From positions 4,393,673-4,437,033 of the forward strand of contig CP070812.1 in assembly GCA_020344015.1 (NCBI GenBank): a stretch of DNA of 43,361 bases, in the 5' to 3' direction. Shown here in pieces: positions 33,094 through 41,563 of the stretch. The stretch comes from Gemmatimonadota bacterium. GTDB taxonomy: Bacteria > Gemmatimonadota > Gemmatimonadetes > Palauibacterales > KS3-K002. Position numbers and translations under genes: made by a program. How positions within the stretch are numbered: the stretch's first letter is position 1; the number at the start of each line of letters is the position of its first letter. The notes beneath the pieces are model-generated. The model had not been told where the DNA came from and made no database searches. It saw nothing but the letters and a program-made list of their open reading frames with translations.

Positions 33094-33528
33094 CTAGCCG
33101 GCGATCGCTTCTACCAGCTGGATCTCGAAGACGAGCTCCTCGCCGGCGAGCTCGTGATTGGCATCAAGCGTTACGGTGTCGTCAGCGACCTCTGTGATCG
33201 TGACCACGGTGACCGTTCCATCCTCACCCTTCGCCTCCAGCTGCATTCCCACCACTGGCTCCAGATCGGCGGGAAGTATCGATCGCTGGACCACAGCGAT
33301 CAGCTCGTCCGAATAGGGACCGTAGCCTTCGTCCGGCGAAATCGAGACCGTCTTCGTCTCACCGTCTGTCATCCCGATTATCGCGTTCTCGAAACCCGGA
33401 ATAACCATGCCCTCGCCGAGCGTGAACTCCAGCGGATCGCCGTCGAACGAGGAATCGAACTCGGTACCATCCTTCAGCGATCCCCGATAGTGCACTTTTA
33501 CCCGATCACCCAGCTTCGCCTCTGCCAC
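33094..33528 (-). CDS. FKBP-type peptidyl-prolyl cis-trans isomerase (SlyD-like)
   Basis: 144 residues. It isomerises X-Pro bonds and acts as a folding helper. The N-terminal FKBP half reads VKVHYRGSLKDGTEFDSSF, PLEFTLGEGMVIPGFENAIIGM; an inserted flap of the SlyD kind (about 70-125, with SPDEGYGPYSDELI) precedes the return strand LDANHELAGEELVFEIQLVE. The His/Cys-rich metal-binding tail of E. coli SlyD is missing. GTG at 33528 has AAAGGAGA upstream; the open frame to 33648 would read through a terminator hairpin. It is downstream of the M14 peptidase on the same strand. Confidence 0.93.
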   Translation of the reverse strand: MAEAKLGDRVKVHYRGSLKDGTEFDSSFDGDPLEFTLGEGMVIPGFENAIIGMTDGETKTVSISPDEGYGPYSDELIAVVQRSILPADLEPVVGMQLEAKGEDGTVTVVTITEVADDTVTLDANHELAGEELVFEIQLVEAIAG

Positions 33529-33555
33529 GTGGCTCTCCTTTCGGCGCCGCGACAC

Positions 33556-33590
33556 AAAAAAGGGGGAACGCCCGTGAGCGTGCGTCCCCT
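33556..33590 (-). terminator. terminator between the M14 peptidase and FKBP genes
   Basis: On the minus strand, GGGGACGC pairs with GCGT-T-CCCC (arms about 33582-33589 and 33562-33570, one mismatch) and is followed by TTTTTT (33561-33556). It lies 94 bp past the M14 stop and 27 nt before the FKBP start codon. Confidence 0.75.
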
Positions 33591-33683
33591 CTGCGCATTT
33601 CAGCCCTACGGCCACCGGGAAGCTATCAGCACTCCCGCCGCCAGGCAAACGGGACCGGCGGCTCGCCCGGCCTCACGCCCCGC

Positions 33684-35297
33684 CTATCGGCCCTCGAACG
33701 CACGCAGCACCGGATAGTACTCCGCCCCTTCCAGCGCGTCGTCGAAGTAATTCCAGTTCGCCAACCCGTCGTCTGATCGAGGTTCCAGTAGCGAGAAGAC
33801 CAGCCTGCCCAGTGGCTGATCGACCGGCACGAGGGCGGTGCCGGCGGCCACTGTGATCTCGACCTCCTCGTAGTGGCCGAACAGCGTGCGCTGTCTATGG
33901 CCCTGGTACTCGCGACCTGCCACGCGGGTCGAGTCGATCACGAAGCGCTGCACGGCGCGCGTCTCGTCCCGCGCCAACGTCTCCCAAGACACGCCGTGAT
34001 CGCTCAGCACGTTCAGCGTCGCTCGTTGATCGCCGGAGACCAGATACGCGGCAGGGACACGCTCGGTCTCCGTCGGCCGGAAGCTGCCGAACTCGGGCAT
34101 CCGCTCGGGCCGCCGCACATCAAGCCGCCGCAACATGATCTCGCCCGAGTACGGGTTCCGCTCTTGAACCACATCGCCCATCAGGACCTCGACCGGTTCC
34201 GCCGAGCGCTCCAGCGTCGCCGCCAGCGCCAACTCGGTCCCTATGATCTCGGCTGCGTCGGCCCGTTCCGCGGTGCTGGCGATCGCCGAGGCATGCCGGT
34301 ATGCGGCCTCGACGACTTCCTCGACGAAGCGAAGCGTCGCCAGGATCCGCTGATCGAACGTGGAATACGAGTACGCCTCGCTCAGTATCCCGATCCGGTT
34401 CCGCAGCCCCACGTAGTTGGTGAGGTAGCGCCCCTGGTGGCCGAAGGTGTACCAGCCGCGCTCCGCATCGCTGCCGCGCCACGGTAGGTTGCCGTAGTAG
34501 TAGTAGTCCCAGTCGTACTTTTCTTTCAGCTGCCGGGTCACCTCCGTTAGCATGCTGGCGCGCGCCAGCTCGACGATCCGCCGATCCGTGTTCGGGTGGA
34601 GCGGCGGCGCGTACGTCACGCGATACGAATGACGCGTGCCGTTCGTCGTGTGGAGATCCATCACGATGTGTGGATCGTACCGGTTCCAGAACGCGACCAG
34701 CGAGCGAGCCTCCGGCGATTCGAGCTTCATGTTGTCGCGGTTGAGGTCGAGGCCCTGCGCATTGTAGCGCTGGCCCATCCCGCCTATCGGGCCGTGCTGG
34801 CCGCGCCGGTTCGTCAGACTCACCCGCTCGTTACCATCGGCGTTGTAGATCGGCGCGATGAGCAGCACTAGCGAATCGAGCCATTCGCGATGTTCTCCGT
34901 TTGCCAGGGCGCGGAGCAGCACCAGCAGCGCCTCCTTTCCACAGACCTCGCCGGCGTGGATGTTCCCCTGCAGGTAAACGCGCAGCTTGCCCGTGGCACG
35001 CACCGTCTCAGGACCGACGTCTGGCAGATCGCCGACGACGACGACGGGCAGCGCCCGCCCCTCCATCGAGTAGACCATGGTCGTCAGCTGCATCCAGGGA
35101 CGCGAATCGACTACGTGCTCGACGAACTCCGTTACGTCGACGTACGAGCTCGTCTCACGGTAGTCGGTCCGCTCCGGCCGAGTGAGCACGTTGACCGGAC
35201 GGTGGGCGGCCTGCGCGAACGCCGAGCTCATCGCCGTTACGGTCAGGCAGACGGTCAGAGTCAGGCCCTGCACCGACACCTCAGTTCTGCGTAGCAT
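33684..35297 (-). CDS. secreted M14-family zinc carboxypeptidase
   Basis: 537 residues. Signal peptide to about AQA (residue 30). The M14 zinc ligands are visible: His114 and Glu117 in GNIHAGEVCGKEA and His216 in VMDLHTTNG. The catalytic glutamate is Glu307 in GILSEAYSY. The domain covers about 45-330, followed by about 200 residues of beta-rich C-terminal region ending in YFDDALEGAEYYPVLRAF. The family removes C-terminal residues from peptides outside the cytoplasm. SD AAGGG. It is divergent from the serine hydrolase (115-bp gap), and a terminator follows at 33556-33590. Confidence 0.9.
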   Translation of the reverse strand: MLRRTEVSVQGLTLTVCLTVTAMSSAFAQAAHRPVNVLTRPERTDYRETSSYVDVTEFVEHVVDSRPWMQLTTMVYSMEGRALPVVVVGDLPDVGPETVRATGKLRVYLQGNIHAGEVCGKEALLVLLRALANGEHREWLDSLVLLIAPIYNADGNERVSLTNRRGQHGPIGGMGQRYNAQGLDLNRDNMKLESPEARSLVAFWNRYDPHIVMDLHTTNGTRHSYRVTYAPPLHPNTDRRIVELARASMLTEVTRQLKEKYDWDYYYYGNLPWRGSDAERGWYTFGHQGRYLTNYVGLRNRIGILSEAYSYSTFDQRILATLRFVEEVVEAAYRHASAIASTAERADAAEIIGTELALAATLERSAEPVEVLMGDVVQERNPYSGEIMLRRLDVRRPERMPEFGSFRPTETERVPAAYLVSGDQRATLNVLSDHGVSWETLARDETRAVQRFVIDSTRVAGREYQGHRQRTLFGHYEEVEITVAAGTALVPVDQPLGRLVFSLLEPRSDDGLANWNYFDDALEGAEYYPVLRAFEGR

Positions 35298-35412
35298 ATT
35301 CTACCCTTCGTCGCGAGGGTGGAAGTTCTCGTTTTCGAGTTGCACAGCATTGCGCACGCACCCAGGTTGTGCAAGCCCCGTTCCGGAGACCAGATCCAAG
35401 AGGCGAGGACCG

Positions 35413-36903
35413 ATGACGAGAGCGCGGAGTCCAAGGACGAGAGTTCTGCCCACGACGACAAGGGTGCTGCCGGCGTTGATCACGCTGATGGCGGCGGCGG
35501 CGGCGTTCGCGACCGCGCGGCAGGGCCCGCAAGATCCACCGCTTCGAACCTCCGAGCCCATCGCGTCCGTCATCGCCGATCTCGAAGCGTACATCCCGGA
35601 ACGGATGCGCGCGGCAGGCGTGCCCGGACTTTCCATCGCCCTGATCCGCGATTTCGAGCTGACGTGGAGTCGCGGCTTCGGTGTCAAAAACGCGGTAACC
35701 GGCGGCGAGGTAACCCCTGGGACCGTGTTCGAGGTCGCATCCATCAGCAAAGTGGTGACCGCTTACGCGGCGCTGCGCCTCGTCGATCAGGGGGTACTCT
35801 CACTCGATGAGCCGGTCACCGCCTACCTGAGAGAGCCATGGCTGCCTCCCTCGGACTGGGCCGACCGGATCACGCTGCGGCATCTCGCCTCGCACAGCTC
35901 GGGCCTCACCGATCAGCTGCTGCCGACGAACAAGACGGTAGCGTTCAGTCCGGGCACCGAGTTTCTGTATTCGGGGGTCGGAGCGATGTACGTGCAGGAG
36001 GTCATCGAGCAGACCACGGGAGAGCCTCTCAGCAGCGCCGCAGGCGACCTCGTGTTCGAGCCGCTCGGAATGTCGTCCAGCGACTTCCTGAACACTCCAG
36101 CCATTCTGCCTAGCATGGCCAACGGGCACATGGACTACACCCTGCCGTTGCTCACGATGCTGACGGCCTTCCTTCCCATCTTCGTGGTGCTGGTTCTGTT
36201 GAGCGTACCCGTCCATCGAGTCCTGACGGGAAGCTGGCGCGTCAAGGGCGTGTGGGTGGCGGCCGCCGGCCTGGTCGCTGCCCTGGCAACTCTGATCATC
36301 CTCTCCCTAACCGTTGGCAGGGCGCTCCCCAACGTCGCGGTCCTCAATGCCGTGGTCGGCATCGCCTTTGCCGTCGCACTCATCGGACTGACCCTCATCG
36401 GCAGGTACTTCATCTCCGGCTCGGCGGCGGCCCGGCGGCAAGAGGGCTTGCGTCCGGTCCTGGTCGGGATCTGGGCCACGACCTGCATGGTCGGCCTGAT
36501 CCTAACCTCCGGCGCGGTCCACGGCCCCGTGCCGCGGGGTCCTTCCCCGCAGCCCAGCGCGGTCGGGACGCTGCGGACCACAGCGCCCGACCTGGCGACC
36601 TTGCTGATCGAACTCGCCAGGCCAACACATATCAGCGAGGAGCTGTCGCAGCAGGTCTGCACACCCCAGATCCGTATCAACAGCGACTACTCATGGGGTC
36701 TGGGGCCGGGAATCCAACACAGCGAGGCCGGCGACGCACTCTGGCAGAACGGCATGACCTTCGGGTCTCGCGGCCTGATGGTGATCTATCCCGAGCATGG
36801 GGTCGGCGTCGTCGTGCTCACGAACAGCGAGAGAGGCTTTCCACTCGCCTACGACGTTGCCGCCCGCGCCATCGGGGGTAAGGACGAGCTGCGGAACTTC
36901 TAG
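35413..36903 (+). CDS. serine hydrolase (beta-lactamase class C/PBP4*-like) with an internal four-helix membrane insertion
   Basis: 496 residues from ATG 35413 (SD GAGGCGAGGA). The open frame extends back to 35182, but that part overlaps the divergent gene. After a signal/anchor helix (about 17-35) the catalytic domain begins: VPGLSIALIRD, the nucleophile motif SISK (Ser110, Lys113), HLASHSSGLTD and YSG (Tyr186). At MANGHM (about 240) the fold is interrupted by four hydrophobic segments (about 243-264, 277-300, 307-332, 347-366). The domain resumes at SAVGTLRTTAPDLATLLIELA (about 382), YSWGLGPG, WQNGMTFGSRG and VVVLTNSERG. The usual HxG or KTG third motif appears as QNG. Relatives normally carry such helices at the C-terminus. 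Substrate unknown; peptides or esters are likely. Confidence 0.85.
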   Translation: MTRARSPRTRVLPTTTRVLPALITLMAAAAAFATARQGPQDPPLRTSEPIASVIADLEAYIPERMRAAGVPGLSIALIRDFELTWSRGFGVKNAVTGGEVTPGTVFEVASISKVVTAYAALRLVDQGVLSLDEPVTAYLREPWLPPSDWADRITLRHLASHSSGLTDQLLPTNKTVAFSPGTEFLYSGVGAMYVQEVIEQTTGEPLSSAAGDLVFEPLGMSSSDFLNTPAILPSMANGHMDYTLPLLTMLTAFLPIFVVLVLLSVPVHRVLTGSWRVKGVWVAAAGLVAALATLIILSLTVGRALPNVAVLNAVVGIAFAVALIGLTLIGRYFISGSAAARRQEGLRPVLVGIWATTCMVGLILTSGAVHGPVPRGPSPQPSAVGTLRTTAPDLATLLIELARPTHISEELSQQVCTPQIRINSDYSWGLGPGIQHSEAGDALWQNGMTFGSRGLMVIYPEHGVGVVVLTNSERGFPLAYDVAARAIGGKDELRNF

Positions 36904-36988
36904 CTTGCCCGCCCGGCGCCGTTACGCCAGTTTGCTGAGCCGTAGCCACAGTTCATAAGGACGCACCCGGATAAGGAGGGGTTGAGTC

Positions 36989-38461
36989 ATGACCCAGCGG
37001 CTTGGAGTTCGCATCGCACTCATATCCAGCTTCGTGTTCCTCTGCGGCGGTCCGCTCGTCGCGCAGGATCTGTCGCTGGAGAAGCAGACGGCCCTCGAGA
37101 TGGTCGATGGGCTGTCGTCGGAGATCCACCTGATGTCGATGAGGCTTTGGGACTACTCGGAGATCGCTCTCCTGGAGGCGCAGTCGGCCGAGTTCCTCGC
37201 CGCACTGCTCGAGGAAGAGGGCTTCAAGGTCGAGCGCGGCTTAGCCGACATGCCGACGGCGTTCGTGGCCTCCTGGGGCAGCGGCCACCCGATCATTGGG
37301 GTGCTGGCCGAGTACGATGCGCTGCCCGGCATCGGCAACGCGCCGGTCCCGCATCGGGCGCCGCGCGAGGATGAGATTACCGCCGGGCAGGGCTGCGGCC
37401 ACAACCTGTTCGGCGCCGGGTCGGTCGGCGCCGCCATCGCCATTAAGCGGACGATGGAGCGGCACGGGCTGGAGGGGACGGTACGTCTCTACGGTACGCC
37501 AGCCGAGGAGACCGTGGTCGGCAAGGTCTACATGGCGAAGGCGGGTGTGTTCGACGACCTGGATGCCGCGTTCGAGTGGCACCCGAGCCTCGAGACCGGG
37601 GTGCGCAACCAGCCGGGCCGCGCCCTCAACAATTTCACCGTCGAGTTCTTCGGCCAGGCCGCACACGGGGCGGGCGACCCCTGGAACGGCCGCAGCGCTC
37701 TGGACGCTGTGGAACTGATGAACTACGGCGTAAACCTGATGCGCGAGCACATCCGGCCCGAGGCCCGGATCCACTACGTCATCCCGGCCGCCGGTGACGC
37801 ACCCAACGTCGTGCCCGAGTACGCGAAGGTATGGTACTACGTACGCGAGGCAGACCGCGAGAAGGTGCAGGAGTACTACGACTGGATCCTAAAGATCGCC
37901 GAGGGCGCCGCCATGGCCACGCGCACTACTCACGAGGTCTCGCTCATCACCGGCGTCCACGAAACGCTGCTCAACCGGCCCCTGCAGGAGGTGATGCAGC
38001 GAAACCTCGGAATCGTCGGCGCACCGCCCTTCTCCGACGAGTACCAGGAGTTCGCGCGCGAGCTGCAACGCTCGCTGGAACTCGAGGAGACGGGGCTAGA
38101 CACCGAGATCCAGCCGCTGGCTGACGAGCCAGAACCCGTGAGCGGCGGCTCGACCGACGTGGCCGAGGTCTCCTACATCGCGCCCACCGTCGGCCTCCGA
38201 GTCACGACCGCCGCCGCCGACATACCGTGGCACAGCTGGGCGGTTGCGGCATCACACGGCAGAGAAGGGTCGATCGCGGGTGCGACAGTCGCGGCGAAGG
38301 TGATGGCGCTGACCGGCATCGACCTGCTCACCGATCCGGCGTTACTTCAGGCGGCGAACGAGTTCTTCCTCGAGCAGACGGGCGGGGCACCGTATGTGTC
38401 GCCGGTGCCGGCGGAGCAAAAGCCGCCGGTTCCGGAGCAGACATCGGGGAACGACTCGTAA
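36989..38461 (+). CDS. secreted M20-family amidohydrolase (AbgB-like)
   Basis: 490 residues. Signal peptide ends near LVAQ (about 25). The M20 metal site is visible in GVLAEYDALPGIG, GQGCGHNLFG and TPAEET, followed by EWHPS; the lid/dimer domain has FFGQAAHGAGDPWNGRSALDA. The C-terminal part has GGSTDVAEVSY and PWHSWAVAAS with the last metal histidine. Relatives cleave p-aminobenzoyl-glutamate or other N-acyl/aryl amino acids; a secreted form suggests nutrient scavenging. It ends in a Pro/Gln-rich tail. Strong SD (AAGGAGG, 9-nt spacing). It is probably separate from the serine hydrolase (85-bp gap). Confidence 0.92.
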   Translation: MTQRLGVRIALISSFVFLCGGPLVAQDLSLEKQTALEMVDGLSSEIHLMSMRLWDYSEIALLEAQSAEFLAALLEEEGFKVERGLADMPTAFVASWGSGHPIIGVLAEYDALPGIGNAPVPHRAPREDEITAGQGCGHNLFGAGSVGAAIAIKRTMERHGLEGTVRLYGTPAEETVVGKVYMAKAGVFDDLDAAFEWHPSLETGVRNQPGRALNNFTVEFFGQAAHGAGDPWNGRSALDAVELMNYGVNLMREHIRPEARIHYVIPAAGDAPNVVPEYAKVWYYVREADREKVQEYYDWILKIAEGAAMATRTTHEVSLITGVHETLLNRPLQEVMQRNLGIVGAPPFSDEYQEFARELQRSLELEETGLDTEIQPLADEPEPVSGGSTDVAEVSYIAPTVGLRVTTAAADIPWHSWAVAASHGREGSIAGATVAAKVMALTGIDLLTDPALLQAANEFFLEQTGGAPYVSPVPAEQKPPVPEQTSGNDS

Positions 38462-38481
38462 GCCGGTATCGGGGTTTGGGC

Positions 38482-38826
38482 GTCGGAGCGGGTCGCCTCG
38501 CTCCGGCCTCCCCCGCGCTCCCGGCTACGCCGGGATCGCGTGGTCGCTAACACCAGCTCCGCTCGACGACCCGCCCCAACGCCTGCAACCGGTGGGTGGG
38601 CACGGACCGCTGCTCGTCATTACAACTTGCCTCGGTCCTCGGGGGTATTCTCCAACCTTGCCTCATTCGGGCCGGGAGGAGTCGGGGAACCGACTCGCGG
38701 AGCTGGTGTTAGCGACCCGGCTCAGATCCTCAGACCAAAACTGTGGGTGAGTTGCCTGATGTCCTCGCGGGGTGCACGGACTCCGACTGCCGGGTCGGCC
38801 GGAGCGAGCGGTCCCCCGGCTCCGAC
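38482..38826. repeat. 345-bp ORF-free element made of nested inverted repeats
   Basis: Fills most of the 374-bp gap between two convergent genes. Outer arms: GTCGGAGC (38482-38489) and CTCGCTCCGGCC (38497-38508) reappear inverted as GGCCGGAGCGAG (38797-38808) and GCTCCGAC (38819-38826). Inner arms: a perfect 21-bp inverted repeat beginning GGTCGCTAAC, 38542-38562 against 38697-38717. Each outer arm is itself palindromic (GGAGCG/CGCTCC). No T-run suggests a simple terminator and no clear target duplication is seen. Candidates are a miniature transposable element, a large 3' RNA hairpin shared by both transcripts, or an inverted duplication. Confidence 0.75.
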
Positions 38827-38835
38827 CATCCCGAT

Positions 38836-39444
38836 CTAGGCAACCCGCGGCCGCCCAACCGGAAGTAACGCCAGCGCCGCCTCTCTCTTCCCCATGCAAA
38901 GCAATTTCTTGAGGCGCGCGTCGTTGAAGGCGCCGACAAACACCGCGCCCAGCCCCAGCGCTGCGACCTGTAGCGATACGTTCTGCGCCGCGGCGCCGAC
39001 TTCCATATCCACGTACCGCTCGGCCCGACCGCCGTACTTCGTGGCCGTTCGCTCGACAACGGCACCGATCGCGATGACCGCGGCCGCGTCCCGGACACAC
39101 TCCTGACTCAGGGCAGCTGCAGTCAGATCTGGATGCACGTTCTCCCGCGCTAGCTCGAGCAGTTCGTGGTCGCCGATCCGGTACTTGTACAACCCGGGCG
39201 CCAGACCGTCCACTCGTACGGCGACCACATAGACTTCCAGCGGGAAGAGGGCGCCGGCTGAGGGCGCCGTCCGCCCGGAACCGTGAGTGACCCCCTGTGC
39301 CGCCCAGAGGAGCTGCGAGATTTCGGCCAGCGTGAGCGGCTCGTCGGTGTATTCCCGGACCGAGCAACGCTCGCGCAAAGCTGCCTCGACCGACGACGCG
39401 CCGTCGTATCGCGGCGGCGGGAGCTCGATGATCTGAACGCTCAC
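38836..39444 (-). CDS. SagB-type nitroreductase-family oxidoreductase
   Basis: 202 residues, an FMN-dependent nitroreductase fold. RCSVREYTDEPLTLAEISQLLWAAQG is the SagB-type N-terminus. TAPSAGALFPLEVYVVA, GLYKY, YVDMEVGAAAQNVSLQVAALGLG and a C-terminal LLPVGRPR complete it. Relatives oxidise azoline rings in thiazole/oxazole peptides, but many stand alone with unknown substrates, as here: no cyclodehydratase or precursor peptide is visible. Its ATG overlaps the stop of the upstream GNAT-YoaP gene (ATGA, 39441-39444). It ends beside the inverted-repeat element. Confidence 0.9.
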   Translation of the reverse strand: MSVQIIELPPPRYDGASSVEAALRERCSVREYTDEPLTLAEISQLLWAAQGVTHGSGRTAPSAGALFPLEVYVVAVRVDGLAPGLYKYRIGDHELLELARENVHPDLTAAALSQECVRDAAAVIAIGAVVERTATKYGGRAERYVDMEVGAAAQNVSLQVAALGLGAVFVGAFNDARLKKLLCMGKREAALALLPVGRPRVA

Positions 39445-40223
39445 TTCAACACCTTGTTCATGATGTTTCTGAACCGAGCCTTGCTGATCGGATGGTCAGC
39501 GACGAGTTCGCCATTCCAGAGGATGCTGAAGATCCCGTAGGGATTAGGGGAATCCTGAGCTGATTGGCAATCCGGGAGCTCAACGATGTTGGGCTCGACC
39601 CCAAACTCCTCCCGCGCCACCGGCGGAATCTCGTCCATCGACTTCGCCACGTAGGGACACTGATGGGAATGGAGTATGGTCAGACCTTCTCCGTAACGAG
39701 CGAGTTTCCCCGTCCAGTCTCCCGAGAATATGGGGAGCGGGGCATCGGCGCTGAAACGTTTGACAAGAAGCTGAAAATGCGGTGGCGCTTCCTCTGTGAG
39801 CTCGTATCCATTCTGCAAGAAGATATCCTTCTTCGCCATCCAGGTGCTCTTGCTCGCAACGACGGCCACGCCGTGCATCTCTTTCTCTCGCGCGTCTTCC
39901 TCACATGCCTCGATCAGTTGAGTGCCGTATCCCCTACCCTTGAATGCCTTTTTCAAGATGAACAGGCAATGTATGACCATGTATCCCGGTGCCTGGACCC
40001 CACGCCAGGCGAATTCGCCGGGCAGGTATTCGATCGAGCCGACGGTGCCCTCGTCCGCGGAATGGAGAATCTTGATTCGCATCCCTTCTCTGAACCGCTG
40101 GCTGAGCCATTCGAGCTTCCGCTGAAACCCGGGATTATTTGGATCTTTGTACCCGCAGATCCCGTGTTCCGCGATGGTCTCCGGCCTGGCATCGATGATC
40201 CTCGCCTGTCGATCAGATGGCAT
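39441..40223 (-). CDS. GNAT acetyltransferase with C-terminal YoaP-like domain
   Basis: 260 residues. ATG 40223 has GGGGGA 7 nt upstream and is preferred over the GTG at 40238. The N-terminal half (about 1-150) is a GNAT fold with the acetyl-CoA loop FKGRGYGTQLIEACEEDA and the strand VAVVASKSTWMAKKDIFLQNGY. The C-terminal half (about 155-260) resembles the YoaP domain: GLTILHSHQCPYVAKSMDEI, then a thioredoxin-like run to NPYGIFSILWNGELVADHPISKA. HQCPY keeps a single cysteine. The substrate is unknown. It is coupled to the SagB-type gene by a 4-bp overlap. Codon use here is less GC-rich than in neighbouring genes, which may hint at transfer. Confidence 0.85.
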   Translation of the reverse strand: MPSDRQARIIDARPETIAEHGICGYKDPNNPGFQRKLEWLSQRFREGMRIKILHSADEGTVGSIEYLPGEFAWRGVQAPGYMVIHCLFILKKAFKGRGYGTQLIEACEEDAREKEMHGVAVVASKSTWMAKKDIFLQNGYELTEEAPPHFQLLVKRFSADAPLPIFSGDWTGKLARYGEGLTILHSHQCPYVAKSMDEIPPVAREEFGVEPNIVELPDCQSAQDSPNPYGIFSILWNGELVADHPISKARFRNIMNKVLK

Positions 40224-40285
40224 CGGAAGATCCCCCACTTGACACGGTCCGAGATCGTTTCACCTGCAGGCTGTAAGGGTTGGGG

Positions 40286-41107
40286 CTAGTCCGAAGTGGG
40301 CGTGCTCTCCCCGCTATCCGCGCTGTCCGCCTCCGTGTCGGCGTGGCGGAATTCTCCGTGATCAAGGAAGTGCAGGACCTGAGCGATGACGTCATCGCTC
40401 ATCATAATGTACGTGTGGCTCCGGGGTACGACGATGAAGTCTGTCATCCCCTCGACCTTCGTCGCCTCGACCGCGACCTTCCCGTCGTCGGCGCCCGGGA
40501 TCATCCGCGAGAAGAGAGGGTTCAGCGTCTTGTTACCAGCGATGATACCGAGCTCGAAGTCGACCGGACCTAGCTGGCCGGGCACGCCCTCCGGACCTGT
40601 GCCCAATTCCATGGGCCACGGCCCCAGAATCCGCTGCAGAATCGGGTTCTCCGCCACCCAATCGGCCACTTCGCTACCCTGGTTCGGTGGGCTGAGCATC
40701 ACCACACGGCCCAGGCTGTCGACCGCGTGGTTTTCCAGGTAGTAGCGCAGCACGATCCCGCCCATCGAGTGGGTGACGAAGTGGAGTTTGCCGTGCGGTT
40801 CCGAGCAGCACGCCTCGACCGCCGGGCCCAGCTCTTCCGCCGCCAGCCGCTCGATCGAGTGCTGCGTCGACGAGTAGCCCACGTTCACGACCTCGTAGCC
40901 GCGTCGCTGCAGCGCACTCTCCATCCGGATCATCGACAGGTCGGTCCGGCCGAGCCCGTGCAGCAGCACGACTTGATCCGCCGAATCCGCCGATGGGTCG
41001 CCACAGGCGAGCGGCCCGGCCGGGAGCACCGAGAAGAGCAGGCGCAGACACGCTCTGGCCAGCCGCCTGGCAGCACCCGCCTTCAACTGTCTGCCGCTAT
41101 TCTCCAT
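40286..41107 (-). CDS. alpha/beta-fold lipase-like hydrolase (PGAP1-like), probable lipoprotein
   Basis: 273 residues. The N-terminal hydrophobic stretch ends in AGPLACGD, a possible lipobox (Cys35). The lipase features are the oxyanion strand VVLLHGLGRTDLSM, YEVVNVGYSS, and the nucleophile elbow FVTHSMGGIVLRYYL. RVVMLSPPNQGSEVADW is typical of triacylglycerol lipase/PGAP1-like proteins. FIVVPRSHTYIM holds a likely catalytic histidine. It ends in a Ser/Thr/Asp-rich tail. It lies 62 bp upstream of the GNAT gene and 109 bp downstream of the cupin gene, in a run of six minus-strand genes. Confidence 0.88.
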   Translation of the reverse strand: MENSGRQLKAGAARRLARACLRLLFSVLPAGPLACGDPSADSADQVVLLHGLGRTDLSMIRMESALQRRGYEVVNVGYSSTQHSIERLAAEELGPAVEACCSEPHGKLHFVTHSMGGIVLRYYLENHAVDSLGRVVMLSPPNQGSEVADWVAENPILQRILGPWPMELGTGPEGVPGQLGPVDFELGIIAGNKTLNPLFSRMIPGADDGKVAVEATKVEGMTDFIVVPRSHTYIMMSDDVIAQVLHFLDHGEFRHADTEADSADSGESTPTSD

Positions 41108-41216
41108 ATCTGGCTGTAGCCCAGCGTACGTCCTCAGGACAATGCTTATCGGTCGATGTGTCTACCAAAAATACATCAAACGGTCGACCGGGTTCCACCG
41201 TCGGCGGCGCTCCATC

Positions 41217-41525
41217 TCACGACCGGATCATCGTCAGCATCATCTTGAACCGTTCGACGGCGGCCACGGCGTGAGGCTCGCCGGCCGGTAACAGGACCAT
41301 TTCTCCTTGTTGGACGCGGCTGGCCACCCCGGAGACCGTGACCTCCGCCGCGCCGTCGAGGACGAAGACGAGCGCGTCGAACGGCGCCGTATGCTCGCTC
41401 AGGCCCTCGTCTTTGTCGAAGGCGAATAGGGTGACAGTGCCCGTCTTCTTCTTCAGCAACGTTCGGCTGACCACCGAACCTTCCTGGTAGTCGATCATAT
41501 CGACCAACCGCTCCACCTCAGCCAT
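41217..41525 (-). CDS. small single-domain cupin
   Basis: 102 residues. A cupin_2 barrel with motif 1 EHTAPFDALVFVLDG-AAEVTV and motif 2 MVLLPAGEPHAV. His and Glu metal ligands are partly present: a single His in motif 1 and one in motif 2. No second domain. Such proteins are often sensors, isomerases or quercetinase-like dioxygenases, and the role cannot be set from sequence. It starts 38 bp after the M23 peptidase stop and is likely the end of the APC permease/M23/cupin operon. Confidence 0.88.
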   Translation of the reverse strand: MAEVERLVDMIDYQEGSVVSRTLLKKKTGTVTLFAFDKDEGLSEHTAPFDALVFVLDGAAEVTVSGVASRVQQGEMVLLPAGEPHAVAAVERFKMMLTMIRS

Positions 41526-41563
41526 GTCCAGATTCCCGATTCAAATGGTCCATGCCGCCACCG

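Noticed and set aside
33529..33648. N-terminal extension of the FKBP protein
   Set aside because: It runs through a terminator hairpin; the GTG at 33528 has AAAGGAGA and gives the family start.
35182..35412. N-terminal extension of the serine hydrolase
   Set aside because: It would overlap the divergent M14 gene start and lacks a signal peptide at the front; ATG 35413 has a strong SD and a proper leader.
38836..39444. SagB-type gene as part of a thiazole/oxazole peptide cluster
   Set aside because: No precursor peptide, cyclodehydratase or dedicated exporter nearby.
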